Shown: one piece after another, positions 1 to 10,690 of the stretch
How positions within the stretch are numbered: position 1 is the first letter of the stretch
Layout: every line of letters begins with the position of its first letter
Assembly: GCF_921293095.1 (NCBI RefSeq)
Contig: NC_060248.1
Span: 130,646,972 to 130,710,971 of the forward strand
Reading direction: 5' to 3'
DNA from: Ischnura elegans
Taxonomy: Eukaryota; Arthropoda; Insecta; Odonata; Coenagrionidae
Length of the DNA stretch: 64,000 bases
The notes under the pieces: generated by a model
What the model was told of the DNA's origin: nothing
The model's input: the letters and a program-made list of their open reading frames with translations, nothing else
The model's database searches: none
Made by a program: the position numbers and the translations under genes

Positions 1-384
1 ATGCTCCCAAGAAAACTGATTTCGAACGCTACTCCGAAAAATAATAATCGTTAATTGATCTAAACGATTGTCTGCGTAGCTGGAAAAGGAGAAATGCATT
101 TTCTCGTTAACCAGCTGGCTATTTCGTCCGCAAATTCCTGTTATCCGCTCCAGAGTTGTAATTTTGTCGAATGTGTTTCACGAGTGGCGCCGCGTCGCCT
201 CCTGACCTCCGGGCCGGGTGCCGCCCGCCTCTAACGAGTGGCCGACAAACTTGATTTACGCCCTCTGCTTAGAGCTGAAGATACACTTGCTATGTTCGGC
301 GCCGTAGACGCAGGGCCCCAAAGCGGCGCCGGACAGTGGTCCCAAATCGAAAAGAGCTGGCCAAAATAAATAACGCCGTAATTG
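1..384. other. unrecognised sequence, GC-richer patch at 180-280
   Basis: No coding region, RNA gene or repeat was recognised. The 180-280 stretch is GC- and CpG-richer than its surroundings but has no convincing reading frame. Confidence 0.4.
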
Positions 385-1046
385 GATAGTTTCCTTCACC
401 AAAGAAAACGAAATGCACTGATTGCGATTCGTTACCCACCATTAGTGTATTTATAATATACAAATTATTTGTTTTCAGAAATCCCAGTTTAGACGAATGG
501 CAATGGTCAATTTTATCCTCATTTGAAAAAGGCCAGATTTGGCGACCATGCGATGCCACTCCTCGTGACTTCACAGGGACCTAGTTTCTATACCAGTAGA
601 TAGGAGTTTTACATCGTCTGAGATTACCAATGCATGCATGAGGCACAGAGCTCAGGGAAACATCTCTTAATAATCACCCATGAAAATTACCTAAGTTCGG
701 AAAGTTTCCTTCGTTTTATAAGGTAATAATAATCCTTATTTAAGCCAAGCGCTACCTGCTAGCAGGGTACTCTTCTACCTGCTAGCAGCCTGCGTCGTAC
801 CAGCGCTCAAGCCTCGCCCCAATGTCACCTCACACGCCGACAGCTGGAATCAGAATGACCTCACACGGGGTTTTCCCATCATTCCTACTTAGCCGTCGCG
901 TTTTCGCGCGCTTGAAAATTTTCACTTTTGGTTTAATCGCGAAAAATAGATATCGTCATTTAAAAATCTAAAAGCGTGAAATGCGTACTCCAGGAGTAAT
1001 AATCTTTCGATTTAGGCAGTAAAAAAATAATAGGAAACCACCCTAT
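385..1046 (-). mobile_element. M660 TIR element, copy 1
   Basis: This is one of six copies of a ~660-bp non-autonomous DNA element (others near 1779, 5443, 43321, 50677 and 57024). Intact copies begin with ATAGGGTGGTTTCCTATT and end with GGAAACTACCCTAT, an imperfect inverted repeat of about 14 bp. The body is well conserved between copies, including a stretch around the repeated ATGCATGCAT motif and a GACGTCA-like stretch. I see no coding capacity. A target duplication is hard to define because the ends are themselves palindromic; a TA duplication inside ATAGGG...CCCTAT would suit Tc1/mariner-type integration, but this is inference. This copy has lost part of its terminal GGGT. Confidence 0.8.
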
Positions 1047-1778
1047 ATTATCCAACTTTGGCCTAAATCATAAGATCATATCTTCCGTCCCTCAGAATGA
1101 TAGGCGATAGGTTTTCAGGGACCAAAAAAATGATCGCTCGACCAATCATTTTCTGAAACACGATGTCATTACCACCGTCCCTTTGTTCATCGTTTATTCC
1201 GTTACTTTCAGAATTTAAAACTGTCATTCGAGTAACACCCAAACGCGGCGTCTCAATCATTGTTGGCAGCAGTACGCTCTGATTGGCTGAAAGACAGTTC
1301 CTGCGTTGCTTTCGGCAACGGAAAAAAGGGACCTGCCAAATGATAGAAAAAAGGGATGGGATTTCCATCCCTGGAGCCATCGCGGAAAATGATTGCGTCA
1401 TTTTTCCACCATCATTGGAGCTACCGCTCATATGGGACGGAAAAAATGATGGCGTAATTCAGACAATAAGCATGAATCATTCGCCCATTTTACACGCTCA
1501 AATTCAGGGAGGGCGTCAAAGAAATCTCAAATGCATGCTCTTCGATTTTATCATATTCAGGGATGGCAGAAATGATAGTGATCACCGTCCCTTTTTCTAT
1601 CGTTTGTTGCCGTTGCGTTCTGGCGTGTGACTTAACGTCTCGTGTCATAACACAAGCGACTCATGCAGAAGTCAGCACTTCATAACGAAAGTGTAGACTT
1701 TTTAACAAAGATTTCGATCCATAACGGAGACTCCAGCTGCATTTTTTATTTGATAAGTCAGTATGACGTTTACGTGGA
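1047..1778. repeat. R3 repeat family copy between two inverted M660 elements
   Basis: Interspersed repeat without coding capacity, marked by GGGACGG followed by AAAAAATGAT, by CCATCATT and its complement, and by a TTTTAACTGAAT-like block. Related sequence occurs near 15,510-15,815 and at 59,390-60,655 (there interrupted by an hAT element). The GGGACGG blocks occur in both orientations, so the family is partly self-complementary. Superfamily unknown. A 115-codon open frame inside it does not resemble any known protein. Confidence 0.55.
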
Positions 1779-2421
1779 ATAGGGTGTTTTCCTATTATTT
1801 TTTATCGCCTAAATCGAAAGATTATTACTCCTGGAGTACGTATTTTAACGCTTTTAGATTTTTAAATGACAATATCTATTTTTCGCGATTAAATGAATAG
1901 TGAAAAATTTCAGGCGCGCGAAAATGCGACGGCTAAGTAGGAATGCTGGGAAAACACCGTGTGACGTCATTCTGGTTGCCGCCTTCGCCGTGTGAAATGA
2001 CCTTGGCGCGAGGCTTTGAGCGCTGATACTATGCAGATTGTTAGCAGGTAGCGCTTGGCTTAATTATTGATTATTAATACCTTATCAAACGAAGGAAACT
2101 TTCCGACCTTAGCCAGGTTTAATAAGTGGTTATTAAGAGATGTTTCCCTGATCTCTGTGCCTCATGCATGCATTGGTAATCTCAGACGATGCAAAACTCC
2201 CATATACTCGTAGAGAAACTAGGTCCCTATGACGTCACGTGGAGTGGCATCGCATGGGCGCCAATCTGGCCTTTTTCAAATCCGGTCAAAATAGACCATT
2301 GCCATTCGCCTAAACTGGGATTTCTAAAACCAATTGATTCGTATATTATAAATATACTAATGATGTGTAACGAATCGCAATCAATGTCTTTCGTATTCTT
2401 TGATGAAGGAAACTACCCTAT
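1779..2421 (+). mobile_element. M660 TIR element, copy 2
   Basis: Second M660 copy, in inverted orientation to the copy at 385-1046 and separated from it by 732 bp. It starts ATAGGGTGTTTTCCTATT and ends GGAAACTACCCTAT. Together the two copies form a ~2-kb inverted structure. The 5' half has lost one of the two CTGCTAGCAG blocks present in copy 1. Confidence 0.8.
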
Positions 2422-2726
2422 TCTGAATAATGTTCTTTTTGTTTTTTGTTAGGATAAGTTGTTTAGTGTTCAACCTTAAAGTCAATAAGTTTCTCTGTTC
2501 AAAAAAACCACACATTATACCAAGCGATCATCACAACCGCTATTTTTTCCTACATTTGCTTATTTCACCGGTAATGGTGACGTAATACAAAACTAAGCAG
2601 CTTAAACAGGGGCCTTGGGCGCAACGAGAAGTCTTTTCGTGGCACCAGCACCATTCCCTGATGACGAGGAACGTGTCGGACATCAAAAAGACGGAGAAAA
2701 TGGACTCTCCCACCCGGGTTGGCCCG
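2422..2726. other. unrecognised sequence
   Basis: AT-rich then mixed composition. No gene or repeat recognised. Confidence 0.35.
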
Positions 2727-3043
2727 AGAAAACCTTATTTATTCCGCAAATATTCGGGAAAACAGTAGCTATTGGAAGGAGGAGCGGACTTATCAGGAAG
2801 CAGATCTGTCCGAGTGCAGAGATAGACGGAATCACCACAAATATGGCTTGCACGGTGGTGCCGGAACTGATCAAATTCATTCACAATCGGGACGGACACA
2901 TTATATCAATTATCCGACGACGACGTTTATTAACTTATTCATTTAACGTGAATATAAAATGCAAGTAATGAAACTATCCGTCCTCTTCTCGACATTCACT
3001 CTCACTTTTAACCCATTAAAACACTGAGTTATCAACAGGCCAT

Positions 3044-3490
3044 ACACATTGAGAAGATATTTTCTCAGACGACGTGAATCATATCCTTCGTTTGCCATCA
3101 TACTATATAGTAGAAGCGATCGTGAGAATAAATTAAAAGAAATAGACTACAAAACAGAGAGATTTAAAATGTCATTCTTCCCTCGTACTATTAAGGATAG
3201 CAACGTCGTCTCAATTTATAGGATTAATGGCGTCGCTCGCTAGGATCACTCATTGCCTACTTTTTCATAGTTCTAACCTTGCATGAATTTGCTCTAGGAA
3301 TTACTAACCATTAACAAGTCTTTTTAAATGCATAAACATGTACATTTTGCAAGTGTGCGTAATATTTCTATGACCGTGCGGTGTGCATGTGGCGTTCCTC
3401 TTGCATGCTGCGTGTTGGTGATTTGTCACCCCGGCCAAACACCCTAGAGATGGCTCGCAGGGTATTATGTAGGTGTAGATGTAGATTCAC
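3044..3490 (+). mobile_element. CR1/L2-like LINE 3' end (subfamily 2)
   Basis: 5'-truncated copy consisting of the last codons and the 3' UTR. It aligns with 13,830-14,255 over almost its whole length (shared landmarks: GAGAAGATATTTTCTCAGAC, CATGCTGC, CAAACACC, GGGTATTATGTAG). It ends in a short TGTAGATGTAGAT tail, as in CR1/L2-group LINEs, whose 3' ends carry short tandem repeats instead of poly-A. No coding potential remains. Confidence 0.75.
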
Positions 3491-3524
3491 TTCACAGCAC
3501 ATAAAGTTCCTTCATGCGATCGTA

Positions 3525-3786
3525 CTAGAGTGCTGGCTTCCCGTCCAGATGATCTGGGTTCAATTCCAGGCGGTGGCAGAGATTTGTCGGAGGCCACCCG
3601 ATCCCTACTTAAGTGCCTAGTGTAGGGCAGTTCAAGTGCAACAATCCGTCCGTTGGATGGGACGTTAAGCCGTGGACCCCTTGGCGCCTTTCGTTAAGAG
3701 CAGTATAATGCCGACGCCGGGTTTCTCTCCACCCTTCCCAACCGATCATTCCCTCATGTTGCATGTCGCGAATGACTTACGATATC
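3525..3786 (+). mobile_element. tRNA-derived SINE
   Basis: The head carries a pol III B-box-like GGGTTCAATTCC at 3556-3567 preceded by a tRNA-like TAGAGTGCTGGCTTCCCG. Downstream lies a body with GGGACGTTAAGCCGTGGA and CTTGGCGCCTTTCG. That body block recurs inverted at 30,851-30,912, supporting a dispersed SINE family. It is not a functional tRNA: the cloverleaf cannot be closed. Confidence 0.6.
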
Positions 3787-3810
3787 AGAAAACCTTATTT
3801 ATTCCGCAAA

Positions 3811-4409
3811 GATTGATGGCCTAACCCGGATGTGAACGTGAGAAAAAATCCTCACATTGGATAAAAAAGGAGGAATGACTAGATTCTTCTTTTTTTTTCT
3901 ATTCCAATTCCAATTCTGATTCTTTCAAATCCTTTCTCGAATGCGATTCCATCGACACTTAATCATGCTAACAGGTGGAATATTGATTTGTCAGTGGCAT
4001 TGCTGTCATTTAATTTTGGAATTTAATGGAATAACCTAACAAACAAAATTAACTGGCCCAAAAAGTATATTTAATAAATTGCAAATTCTTATTATAGTAA
4101 TATTATCCCCGCTTTAATGAAATGATGAACGATTTCACTGTTTCACACCTATAAGTATGAGTAAGCAAGACACATAACAACGTAAAACTTATTGTTAACT
4201 TAACAAGGTAGAGTGCACGGTGACTCAAATGTGCGACGGCCTTTATGCACCAAGCTTATAGATTATTTGAAAACTATTTATGTTCCTGGAATCGACGAAA
4301 TCGGAACCGACTTTTGGCGATCGATTCTCGATTCCGATTTCGTGCTCTAGAATCAACGGAATCGAGAATCGACATTTGAAATCGACTCATACCCTGAAAG
4401 AAAGCCCAG
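3811..4409. other. AT-rich sequence with GAATCGA-rich patch
   Basis: No gene recognised. Positions 4288-4390 are rich in GAATCGA/TCGATTC words on both strands and can fold on themselves; this resembles the termini of some hAT elements, but no ends or target duplication were found. Confidence 0.35.
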
Positions 4410-4412
4410 TCA

Positions 4413-4832
4413 TGCCTCGTTCACATTACGATTGTCCGAGCCATCGTCCTAACGATAGTTGACCGAACTAGCCGTGTGAATGCATGTCCTGACAATAGTT
4501 GACGTAGTTCCGAAATGCCAATTTACCAATGGTTAGGCGCTTGGAGACCGGAAACGGAAGCGACAAGAGAAAGAAGAAAAGCTCGTGAAGCTCTATTTTT
4601 GTCAAGGATTTGTTCTAGGAAGGAAGAATATGGTCGGAAGAAATATTATTCGTTAAATACACGTTGAACACAGTAATATATTGACCCTGCATATCCCAAC
4701 AGCTTTGCTAACCGTCAATTTCCCGTTCACTTTAGATTTCAGCACTAGAGGGCAGCACAGTTTTTAACAATCGTCGTGTGAATGCAAGATAGTTCCGACA
4801 ATGGCTGGAACAATCGTTATGTGAATGAGGCA
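4413..4832. mobile_element. 420-bp TIR element with TCA target duplication (Harbinger-like?)
   Basis: Left end TGCCTCGTTCACATTACGAT and right end (complement) TGCCTCATTCACATAACGAT form terminal inverted repeats of about 32 bp with a few mismatches. The element is flanked by TCA at 4410-4412 and 4833-4835, a 3-bp duplication compatible with PIF/Harbinger. Secondary internal copies of GTGTGAATGCA face each other. No transposase frame, so non-autonomous. The TIR pairing is clear; the superfamily is an inference from the duplication length. Confidence 0.65.
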
Positions 4833-4835
4833 TCA

Positions 4836-5442
4836 AGCGAATGCAGTGCTGTGGCCGATTGCGTTTATCTATCGTGGGAGCATGGCTAAAATGATTAACG
4901 GCCGCCGCCGACGGTTATGGTCGATCCTTGCTTAAGCGGAAGGGTGTTTCTTCTCCGCAGTTTCGATTAATAGGAAGAAAGCTACCCGTCATGCACCGCG
5001 CGTTGCGACCAAGTCTCGCTCCGATCGGGAAGGGGGTGTTCGATTTTCGGAAGGGGGAGAAATTTTTGGGAGGGTAGTCGGAGGTAAGTGGGTAATTGGG
5101 GAGGGGGAGGGGTTGGGTGTACCCCCTCCCATCTCCTCCTCCTTCCTCTGACGGACTCAATTGGGAATCGTTGGCGCCACGGTGCGGCGGGGCGCGAAGA
5201 CGTCTCCTGCCTTTCGAGAACATAAATCCGCCCGCAGGAGCCGGAGGGAAGGGAGGGTTGTTGGAGAGATGGAGGGGAGGTTTGGTTTGGAGGGCGCCTT
5301 GAAGGAGGAGAAGGTCGTTTAAAAGAAAAAAAAATAAGCTTAACCCCCACCCCTCCATCAGCCGATTAAACACCCCTTACCCCGATATATTCTTAACCGC
5401 GGGAAATGCGGGACGTTGAAACGGAGAAGCGTTTGAGCGTGA
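4836..5442. other. GC-rich purine/pyrimidine-skewed region
   Basis: The segment 4900-5400 is CpG- and G-rich with long GGGAGG/CCTCC runs. Open frames up to 152 codons exist on both strands, but they are low-complexity Pro/Arg/Ser-rich and overlap each other, as expected from skewed composition. A CpG-rich regulatory island is possible but unproven. Confidence 0.35.
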
Positions 5443-5672
5443 ATAGGGTAGTTCTCTTCATCAAAGAAAACGAAATGAATTATTGGTTGCGATTCGTTAC
5501 CCTCCATTAGTGTATTCATAATATACAAATTATTTGGTTTTAGAAATACCGGTTTAGACGAATGACAATGGTCAATTTTAACCTCATTTGAAAAATGCCA
5601 GATTGGCGCCTATGCGATGCCACTCCACGTGACGTCACAGGGATCTAGTTTCTATACGAGTAGATAGGAGTT
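5443..5672 (-). mobile_element. M660 TIR element, copy 3 (truncated)
   Basis: Only the 3' third of the element is present (complement of the ATAGGGTAGTT...end), breaking off after GAGTAGATAGGAGTT at 5672. The retained part matches the other copies with scattered substitutions. Confidence 0.75.
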
Positions 5673-5813
5673 GCCCAAAATTCTTCACCCAGAAATTATT
5701 CAATAAATGTCCATGCATACGCAGCTTCCCTCATTACACCCTGATGCTTCTGACGTATTCTGCCTCTTACCTCTTGCTTCCCTCTTCCCCCCCCACCTCC
5801 CCCTTTACCTTGG

Positions 5814-6620
5814 ATTCAACTTAAAATTGCATTTTTCTCAATCAATCTGTTGATATCAAATCACTTACCATCCATCATGGACTAATTCAATCTGTGTCAC
5901 GAAACAATTCCAAAGAATGGACACATGGATGAACGAACTGAGTATAAGGCTAGAAAACTTCAAGGGTCATAATCACCCATGTCCGCACTTGAAGGTAACG
6001 GCAAACTCCCGTACTCTCACTGTTTTAAACATTTGCTCTCTCCATGTTGGGTTGTTCGTTCTTGTTGATTTATTTAGTATCGCCAAGGTAGCATTTTTTT
6101 AACATCCCTGCGCATAATTGTGTGTTTCCGTCAAACGATAATTCCAGGATTGGGCTGTAGAAAGAAGTTATTTTTCTTTATTTATTCCACCTCTCAACTT
6201 ATTACGGCTTGGAAACATTTGCATATCCTAGGTGTGCGTCACCGAAGGAATTAGGCTCATGTCGCTGTTATTTCCTGACTGTATACAGATAAGGTTTTTT
6301 TCCAATTTCCAGCTTTTTAAGCAAAATTCGAGAACTCTCTTATGACAGGCCAAGTGGAGATAAGTACAGCCTTTTTAATTTGATTGTAAGCTTTGTTGTC
6401 CAGATTCAAGCTTTGAGTTCAACCAGTAATTGCGTTTTTCTCAGGAATTTTATTGAAACTAAGTTACTTGCCCTCCATCATGTCCTAATTTTTCCTTCAT
6501 CACGAAAATATGCGAAAAAATGGACACATTGACGACGGAAATGTGCATGAAGCTAAAATCCTTAATGCGTCAAAATGATCGCTTCCCTATGTCTTTCTAA
6601 GTACTGGCAAACTCCTATAG
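5814..6620 (+). repeat. diverged ~200-bp direct duplication (5814-6015 and 6410-6620)
   Basis: Two stretches about 600 bp apart share an ordered series of blocks: TGCATTTTTCTCA/TGCGTTTTTCTCA, then CCATCATGG/CCATCATGT, then AATGGACACAT/AATGGACACAT, then GGCAAACTCC/GGCAAACTCC. Divergence is high and the intervening DNA is not repeated. It may be an old local duplication or two copies of an unknown repeat. Confidence 0.55.
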
Positions 6621-9123
6621 TGTTAGAGGGGACTGCGTTGAGGGCAATTAATTCTCTTCCTCTCAAGGTCATCCGATTAAACACACCTTTTCCCTCTCAA
6701 CGTGAAGAGACAGACGGATGCGGGACATGGCAAACGTTCTGACGTGCATCAATTTTGAAAATGCATTTCATCTCCTTAAAGCGATTCGACCCGTATGAGA
6801 AAACACGAAGACAGTTTTTCCAGCTCCCTCTCTTCCCCAAAGTATTTCAAAATTCCAGGCAGGAACGGACCTCCGGGTCGAATTTCCAACCCCTCTTGGC
6901 TAAGTACAGCTAACTTTATTTAATAGTATGTTATGATTACACGAGATTAAGCCTGGAAAAATAACTATCTTACAGTATTTCAAAATTTTATAGAAAGAAG
7001 GATGTAGAATTAGGTATCAACTTTGAACGGCTTATTCGAAAGAAACGCTTCAACCCTAGGAGAAGGAGGGGATGGATAATTTTGAGCTATTACGAATTAG
7101 AAATGTTAAAAATGAAATTTTACTCTCATTTTCCATCATATTCCTCTGATATTTCGCGGCTATGTGTATAATTTCACGTTTATGCTAACATAAAAAGAAA
7201 GTTTCGTAATGAATCCCAAAAAAACCTTAAGTGGATGTTTTACTTTCTATATAATATTTACACATGTCATGATCGCGCCTTGTTCATGTTTTGTGATTAC
7301 TTCATCTTTCTGTAACTTGAGGGATCCATACGACGAGAAAATAGTGAATAGGATACGCGGCTCTCCGAAAGATCTTTAGCTGGGAGTATTTAAGGAAAAT
7401 TGGCTGGAGCTAGCAATTGGCTGAAATGAAATCTAGAAGAGTATGCCCTAAGTAAAAAAAATGGTATTAAAGTTTCCGAAGCAGGTAACCATCATCGAGG
7501 AGGAGAATGACTCTTATAGGAGGACCTATCTGAGACCAGAGTAACAGCGACACCCCACTAAGATTACGAATACCCGAGATTTTTTGATATGTTATTTTTT
7601 ATAGGATTGTATTTGCTGTATATTGTGCAGGATTTACATTATTTGTTTTTTTCATGCTTTTTTGTAAACTTTGTAATGACTTTCAGTATTACATTTCTGT
7701 TGTGCTTATAACTGAAAATTTTTTATAATCCGTTTCTTCTGTAACAGTTGAGTAATGCTATTGAAGAAGTAACAAGATACCGGCTGTCAAGCCAATTTAT
7801 AGAGGCTTAGCTGGGCCAAACAGATTTTAATATTATTAAGTACCGCCAGAAAGAAATAAGTTGGTAATTCTAATTAGTATAGGCAGATTTATATTTCTGT
7901 AGATTGAGGTATAATTTCGTAAAAATGTATAAATTTAATATGGATTATCGGGCAGCAAAAGCTCGTAATATTGATGGTTCAGCATATTTTTTATTATTAT
8001 GTCGCTTATGATGTATGCTATTGTTTCGATTATTTCAGCTGCTCACTAAAACTATTCAATATATCTTCGACCCCGTTTCTGATTTTGTTTTCCTGGACTT
8101 GAGGATTGGACTTGTCCGGCGATTTAGACTAGACATTAGGTACTTACTAAATTGTTACAGGATGAAAATCTAGCCATCTCAATCCAGAAGAGGATTCTAT
8201 TCGCGTTCAGTTACGCATTATTTCGTGACAACTATGAAGCGTAACATGCGAACTAGCGGACGTTTCATGGGGAGTTAACCCTGCAGTCGTCTTCTCTCAC
8301 GATCCTTACTTTAACTCGCCAGGTGTTAGATAACTCTAAAATGTGGATCGATAGGAAGGGTCGATCTTCCTCAAAACGTAAAATGGGAATAAACGTCTGA
8401 AAGAAAGCTTCCCGTGCGTTGCATTGGGTAATAAGATATCGTGAAGTGATGTGGTATAGTGTCTGCGTAAAATGTATCCTAGATGGGGCAAATCTTAAAA
8501 TACGCCGCAGTAAACTGGGACTCACGTTTGGAAAAAGGTTTTAACGACGCGGAAGAAGCGGGAAAGAGGTGGGGAGCTCACATGTGCTCGCGAGATGTAA
8601 AAGAGCGGAGATCGTTACTGAGATGCTAAAAATAGAGGGATCAAGAGTGTCTATAGCAAAAGTCCGAAAAGAACCAGTCCATGTGGAATGTACGAAATGG
8701 TCAAAGAGGAAGAAGCCAAGGAATGAAGCAGAGAAACCTAATCAATGAAAGGAAATATCACGATGCATCGCTACATAATCATAGGTCATAGTTTTTTTCA
8801 TTTTTAGTAACGCGATATTGACGTTGATAAATATACCTGGTGGTCGATCCTTAAAAAGCATACGAATTTTAATCCTATTATATCTCAATACACGAAAATA
8901 CAACTTAAAACTTCCAGAAATTATTTTAGCGGCATTGCGAAAACACAGTAAATACTCTACCGATACACAGGCGCATAAAAAGGGATACCTACAAATAAAA
9001 GAATATACGAAAATACAAATATACTTCGGTACAAACTTAACTTGGAGGCGTTGAAAAACGCTTAATTAACTATTTAAAAATGCTATAAAAACACAGACAC
9101 ATAAAAAGAAACAACCACATGTA
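6621..9123. other. unrecognised, mostly AT-rich
   Basis: No gene, RNA or classified repeat was found. Positions 8880-9120 contain loosely repeated AAAACACAG...CACATAAAAAG words about 150 bp apart, perhaps an eroded tandem duplication. Confidence 0.35.
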
Positions 9124-9196
9124 AAATTTTTAACGTTTCGGCGGCTTTACCCAGCCACCAACAGCAGCCTTCCGTCGCGTCGAAACGTTCAAAATT
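9124..9196. repeat. imperfect 73-bp palindrome
   Basis: Arms AATTTTTAACGTTTCGGCG (left) and CGTCGAAACGTTCAAAATT (right) pair with two or three mismatches around a ~35-nt loop. The origin is unknown. GAAACGTT resembles a hammerhead core segment, but no CUGANGA box pairs with it. Confidence 0.55.
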
Positions 9197-9307
9197 GTAG
9201 CTGTCTCTTTTTTATGTCTTTGCTTTCGACCGTATTTTTAATTTTCATAACATAAATGTGTGTATTCAGCACCTCCGCTATAAAGTCATCTTGTTGATTT
9301 TCGTAGC

Positions 9308-9600
9308 TCATGATGATATCTGGTGTACTTTGGGTTCTGTGAGTATTCTCTTTAATAATTTGCGACATTTCTTTGCCTCTCTCTGCTGCATGCAGTTGTT
9401 CACTAAACGCCACACAAAGCCTGCAGCATGCCTTATGATTTTCCAGCATAGTATCGGCCTTTTTGCCATCAACGCAGTCTTAGCTTCGGCCATTCGACGT
9501 TTGATGCTTCTACCGTCCCTGGTAATGGTGCTCCCAAGTGAGGTGGTTATCATTGAATTAACATTCAAAACCAACGATCGCGAATTCTGAGGATAGATGC
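9308..9600 (-). pseudogene. LINE reverse-transcriptase fragment
   Basis: A ~100-codon minus-strand frame contains LGSTITRDGRSIKRRMAEAK, which matches the YLGS-I-DG-xx-EI-RRI-AK block found downstream of the catalytic motifs in many arthropod non-LTR reverse transcriptases. It ends with a KCRKLLKRIL segment. There are no catalytic aspartates and no neighbouring ORF, so this is an isolated, non-functional piece. Clade (RTE-, R4- or jockey-like) cannot be fixed from this fragment. Confidence 0.6.
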
Positions 9601-10456
9601 CCACATTAAGAGCGGTCAAGTAATATTATGTGACTACAATTTTTCCTATACCTACCGTTTCAAAGATATTTCGAGTGAATAGCACAAGCTTGAATCTTTG
9701 TACTTCGACGTCATCACGGCCGCTGGTCTCTCAGAACCCAATTTCCTGAAAGACAAGCCGAACCGGAGGAAAGAATCCGTAAGGCCAGATAAACCGGGTA
9801 CCTCCGATATATAGCACTGGTTCCTATAAGGAAACTCGCAACTGCTGTGGGAATTTACGCCCGACAGCTTAAATGCCTCCGCCCAAGGACAAATTTTAAC
9901 GCCGATCACGACCCTGATTTAAGCGACATCCGAGCGGTACTCTCCAGCCATGGCCCGTGCCCTCTTTCGCTGTTTTCCGGAACTTCCTTGCGCTCATCCA
10001 GCCGTTTCTGAATACCCGCTACACCTCTCAATCGCCGTCATCTTTATTACAGCATCTTCATTTTCTGTTATTCAAGCATTTGATGTCCTCTTTTTAGAAC
10101 ATCTCTTTTGCCAAATTATTCATTCCTTCCATTCATCCCATTAGCTAATATGTCATTTCTCAAACAATTCCCTATCCTTCATTTTTCATCTTCCAATAAT
10201 TGACATCTACACACCATCCCGCAAGTTGCCTCAATAGGCCTGTTAGCCAGTCCTTTTACCTCCCTGAGGCTATTCTTCCGATAAAAAAATTTGGTCCTGG
10301 AACCAATATTTTGCGTCTGCTGTTTTTTACTCTAATTAGGTTGGGAGCCGCTGGAGACTAAGATTGGTTTAACGTAGCTCTCCTTTCAATTCTCCGGTCA
10401 GCTAATCTTTTCAAGCCTACGTATTTATTCTCTTTCACATCCCTCTTTACCTGTTA
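9601..10456. other. unrecognised sequence
   Basis: Mixed composition. Short open frames are not supported by any motif. Confidence 0.35.
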
Positions 10457-10690
10457 TTATTTATATATTTCAGTCGAGGTCTTCCTTTTTCGGTCTTGCC
10501 ATCTAGTTGTCCCTCCGACCATTGCCGTCATCGTGCCATCGTGTATTAAGGTATGGCTTATAACGTTATTCCGTCTTCTTATCGCGGTTTTCTCGAGGCT
10601 TCTCTTCTCTGCCACCCTTCTTAGGACTTCCTCATCATTAAATCGAACCTCATCATTCTTGTGCAGCACCACATTTCAACAGCCTCCCTC
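10457..10690 (-). pseudogene. LINE C-terminal fragment
   Basis: Minus-strand frame with NDEEVLRRVAEKRSLEKTAI followed by an RRR-N-xx-SHTLIHDG segment. This matches the EEVLRRV-E-RSLL-TIRRRR-WIGH-LRHDG block at the C-terminus of a widespread arthropod non-LTR polyprotein. The GRPRRGRPR tail that normally follows is eroded to RWQDRKRKTS. Upstream, another frame still reads EAVEMWC, a typical preceding motif, implying a frameshift near 10,680. Confidence 0.65.

Larger units (their letters stand above)
2727..3810 (+). repeat. 1.04-kb segment bracketed by an exact 24-bp direct repeat
   Basis: The 24-mer starting AGAAAACCTTATTTATTCCG lies at 2727-2750 and again at 3787-3810 without mismatch. The enclosed 2751-3786 contains unrecognised DNA (2751-3043), a LINE 3' end (3044-3490) and a SINE (3525-3786). 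The arrangement resembles the target duplication of one composite retrotransposed insertion, although a recombination or duplication origin is also possible. Confidence 0.6.

Noticed and set aside
4915-5373. 152-codon minus-strand open frame
   Set aside because: Low-complexity Pro/Ser/Arg sequence from a purine/pyrimidine-skewed GC-rich tract, overlapped by frames in other phases; no motif.
9124-9196. hammerhead ribozyme at the GAAACGTT palindrome
   Set aside because: No CUGANGA box in the right place on either strand and no stem I; only a palindrome remains.
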